8,321 bases of DNA from Clostridia bacterium (GTDB lineage Bacteria; Bacillota_E; SLMV01; PUMD01). The stretch lies in assembly GCA_003563755.1 (NCBI GenBank), contig PWUB01000274.1:1-8321 (forward strand), given 5' to 3'. Shown in pieces: positions 7,628 to 8,321 of this stretch. The stretch's first letter is position 1. Each line of letters begins with the position of its first letter. Below the pieces are notes generated by a model. The model ran no database searches. It was not told the origin of the DNA and saw nothing but the letters and a program-made list of their open reading frames with translations. The translations under genes were made by a program, and so were the position numbers.

Positions 7628-7645
7628 TGATCCCACGATGGATCA
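7628..7645. promoter_or_regulatory. Inverted repeat, possible operator of the DapA-like gene
   Basis: TGATCC (7628-7633) and GGATCA (7640-7645) are perfect inverted arms around a six-base spacer. The repeat lies about 37 bases upstream of the DapA-like start. Immediately downstream on the minus strand is the palindrome CATTAATG (7620-7627), containing ATTAAT, a four-of-six match to a -10 box. Such symmetrical sites near promoters often bind dimeric regulators, and GntR-type regulators commonly control DapA-superfamily catabolic genes. No regulator gene is in the window, so binding is inference. Confidence 0.3.
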
Positions 7646-7780
7646 GACAGACCCACCGGACGCGATCGTGTAGTGCTCGTACTTCTCCACGATGATACCG
7701 GAATCCCCCCAGGCAGCCTCACCGCGGACAACAGGATAGACGTACGGCGTGTTGAATTCGTAGGTACGCAGTGCAAGCAT
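7643..7780 (-). CDS. Possible small protein (45 residues) or gene remnant, unknown
   Basis: A short reading frame begins with MLALRTYEFNTP and ends with HYTIASGGSV. I do not recognise it. Its composition looks protein-like: several Tyr, one Trp, mixed charges and a GDSGI turn. About two thirds of third codon positions are G or C, similar to the neighbouring genes, and first positions are purine-rich. Against it, the bases before the ATG (GGATCCCTCCA on the minus strand) contain no good Shine-Dalgarno sequence, and an in-frame stop lies seven codons upstream. It ends 51 nt before the start of the DapA-like gene on the same strand, so it could be the first gene of that unit. It may instead be the C-terminal remnant of a longer gene, or a chance open frame. 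No signal peptide or membrane segment is evident. Confidence 0.35.
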   Translation of the reverse strand: MLALRTYEFNTPYVYPVVRGEAAWGDSGIIVEKYEHYTIASGGSV

Positions 7781-7781
7781 T

Positions 7782-7787
7782 GGAGGG
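7782..7787 (+). promoter_or_regulatory. Ribosome-binding site of the serine hydrolase gene
   Basis: GGAGGG ends eight bases before the ATG at 7796, a good spacing. It supports that start and shows the transcript of the hydrolase must begin further left, inside the region that carries the small minus-strand ORF. No convincing plus-strand promoter is seen; TTGAAT at 7752-7757 resembles a -35 box but lacks a -10 partner. Confidence 0.6.
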
Positions 7788-7795
7788 ATCCAGGA

Positions 7796-8321
7796 ATGTC
7801 AAGCCCCGAGACCCCTTACTACCCGGGTCACTGGCTGCGATGGGAGCAGCGTGACCCTCGAGAAGTGGACATGGATCCGGACGGTATAAGCCAGGCCGTT
7901 GAGTTCTCCCGGAAGATAGAGACAGAGCTGCCGCGGGATCTTGCCCTGGACACCGCTCTCAAGCTGGAGGAACCCTTTTCCGAGCCCATAGGACCAATGA
8001 AGGAGCGCGGTGGCGTCAACGGCATCATTCTCCGCCACGGATACATAGTCACCGAATGGGGCGACACCAGCCGGGTGGATATGACTTTCAGTGTCTCTAA
8101 GAGCTACCTATCAACCGTCGCCGGCCTTGCCTACGACAGGGGATTGATCCGCTGCGTGCACGACAGGGTGGGCGACTACGTGAAGGACGGCGGATTTGAC
8201 TCACCTCACAACCGCGCCATCACCTGGCACCAGATGCTCAACCAGACCAGCGACTGGTCGGGAACACTCTGGGGCAAGCCTGACTGGGCAGACCGACCCC
8301 AGGGCGACCGGACGAGCTGGC
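7796..8321 (+). CDS. Serine hydrolase of the beta-lactamase / class C fold (NylB/EstB-like), 3' end outside the window
   Basis: The first 175 residues of a protein that continues past the window. It resembles the beta-lactamase-fold serine hydrolases (PF00144 type), which include class C beta-lactamases, DD-peptidases, esterases and 6-aminohexanoate-oligomer hydrolases. The features seen are a strand pair NGIILRHGYIVTEWGD (75-90), then TFSVSK (97-102) with the nucleophile S99 and general base K102 of the SxxK motif, a helix continuing to AYDRGLI (112-118), DRVGDYV (123-129), and ITWHQMLNQTSDW (142-154), the counterpart of the common ITLRHLLTHTSG segment. The second catalytic motif (Tyr-x-Asn/Ser) and the C-terminal HxG/KTG-type motif would lie beyond 8321. 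No signal peptide is visible at the N terminus (MSSPETPYYPGHWLRW), so a cytosolic location is likely. The region before S99 is longer than minimal for the family. The substrate cannot be told; amide or ester hydrolysis is the safe statement. Confidence 0.87.
   Translation, partial: MSSPETPYYPGHWLRWEQRDPREVDMDPDGISQAVEFSRKIETELPRDLALDTALKLEEPFSEPIGPMKERGGVNGIILRHGYIVTEWGDTSRVDMTFSVSKSYLSTVAGLAYDRGLIRCVHDRVGDYVKDGGFDSPHNRAITWHQMLNQTSDWSGTLWGKPDWADRPQGDRTSW

Noticed and set aside
7588..7776. 62-codon minus-strand frame between the DapA-like and hydrolase genes
   Set aside because: It overlaps the 45-residue frame in another phase. Its product is Ser/Arg/Thr-rich as expected for an out-of-phase reading, and the 45-residue frame has the better composition.
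7797..7802. Perfect TTGACA on the minus strand at the hydrolase start
   Set aside because: At 16-18 base spacing on the minus strand there is no -10-like sequence (TGCTTG or similar), so it is probably not a promoter.

Overview
The window is GC-rich bacterial DNA (roughly 60% by eye). Genes are closely spaced and several have strong Shine-Dalgarno sequences. Two genes appear to start at TTG. The phylum cannot be fixed from the sequence. The gene mix (nucleotide-sugar enzymes beside a fused hydantoinase/oxoprolinase, a class C beta-lactamase-fold hydrolase and a DapA-superfamily aldolase) would fit an environmental heterotroph such as a Chloroflexota or actinobacterial lineage, but that is only a guess. 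I see no transposase, phage gene, CRISPR array, tRNA or rRNA.

Left part (1-2506): a divergent pair of nucleotide-sugar genes. On the minus strand is an NAD-dependent epimerase/dehydratase of the short-chain dehydrogenase superfamily. A hairpin and a purine-rich ribosome-binding sequence follow it at the window edge, suggesting that another minus-strand gene starts just outside. On the plus strand is a UDP-N-acetylhexosamine 6-dehydrogenase of the WecC/WbpA/TviB type. Together they look like supply enzymes for an acidic amino sugar in a surface polysaccharide.

Middle (2507-6560): after a pyrimidine-rich 163-nt gap comes a 1296-residue protein in which HyuA (ATP-dependent, actin-fold half) and HyuB are fused into one chain. 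This is the layout of full-length ATP-dependent 5-oxoprolinase.

Right part (6561-8321): convergent to the fusion gene is a minus-strand DapA/NanA-superfamily gene whose substrate-binding YNxP motif is changed. Upstream of it lie an inverted repeat and a possible 45-residue minus-strand ORF of unknown identity. Head-to-head with that small ORF is a plus-strand serine hydrolase with an SxxK motif, cut off by the window end. The fusion protein, the aldolase-like enzyme and the hydrolase could form a small catabolic neighbourhood for amide or cyclic-amide compounds, but they are not a single operon and the link is inference.

Most of the window is conventional metabolism. The least explained part is 7592-7796, with the small ORF, the operator-like repeat and the tightly packed divergent starts.
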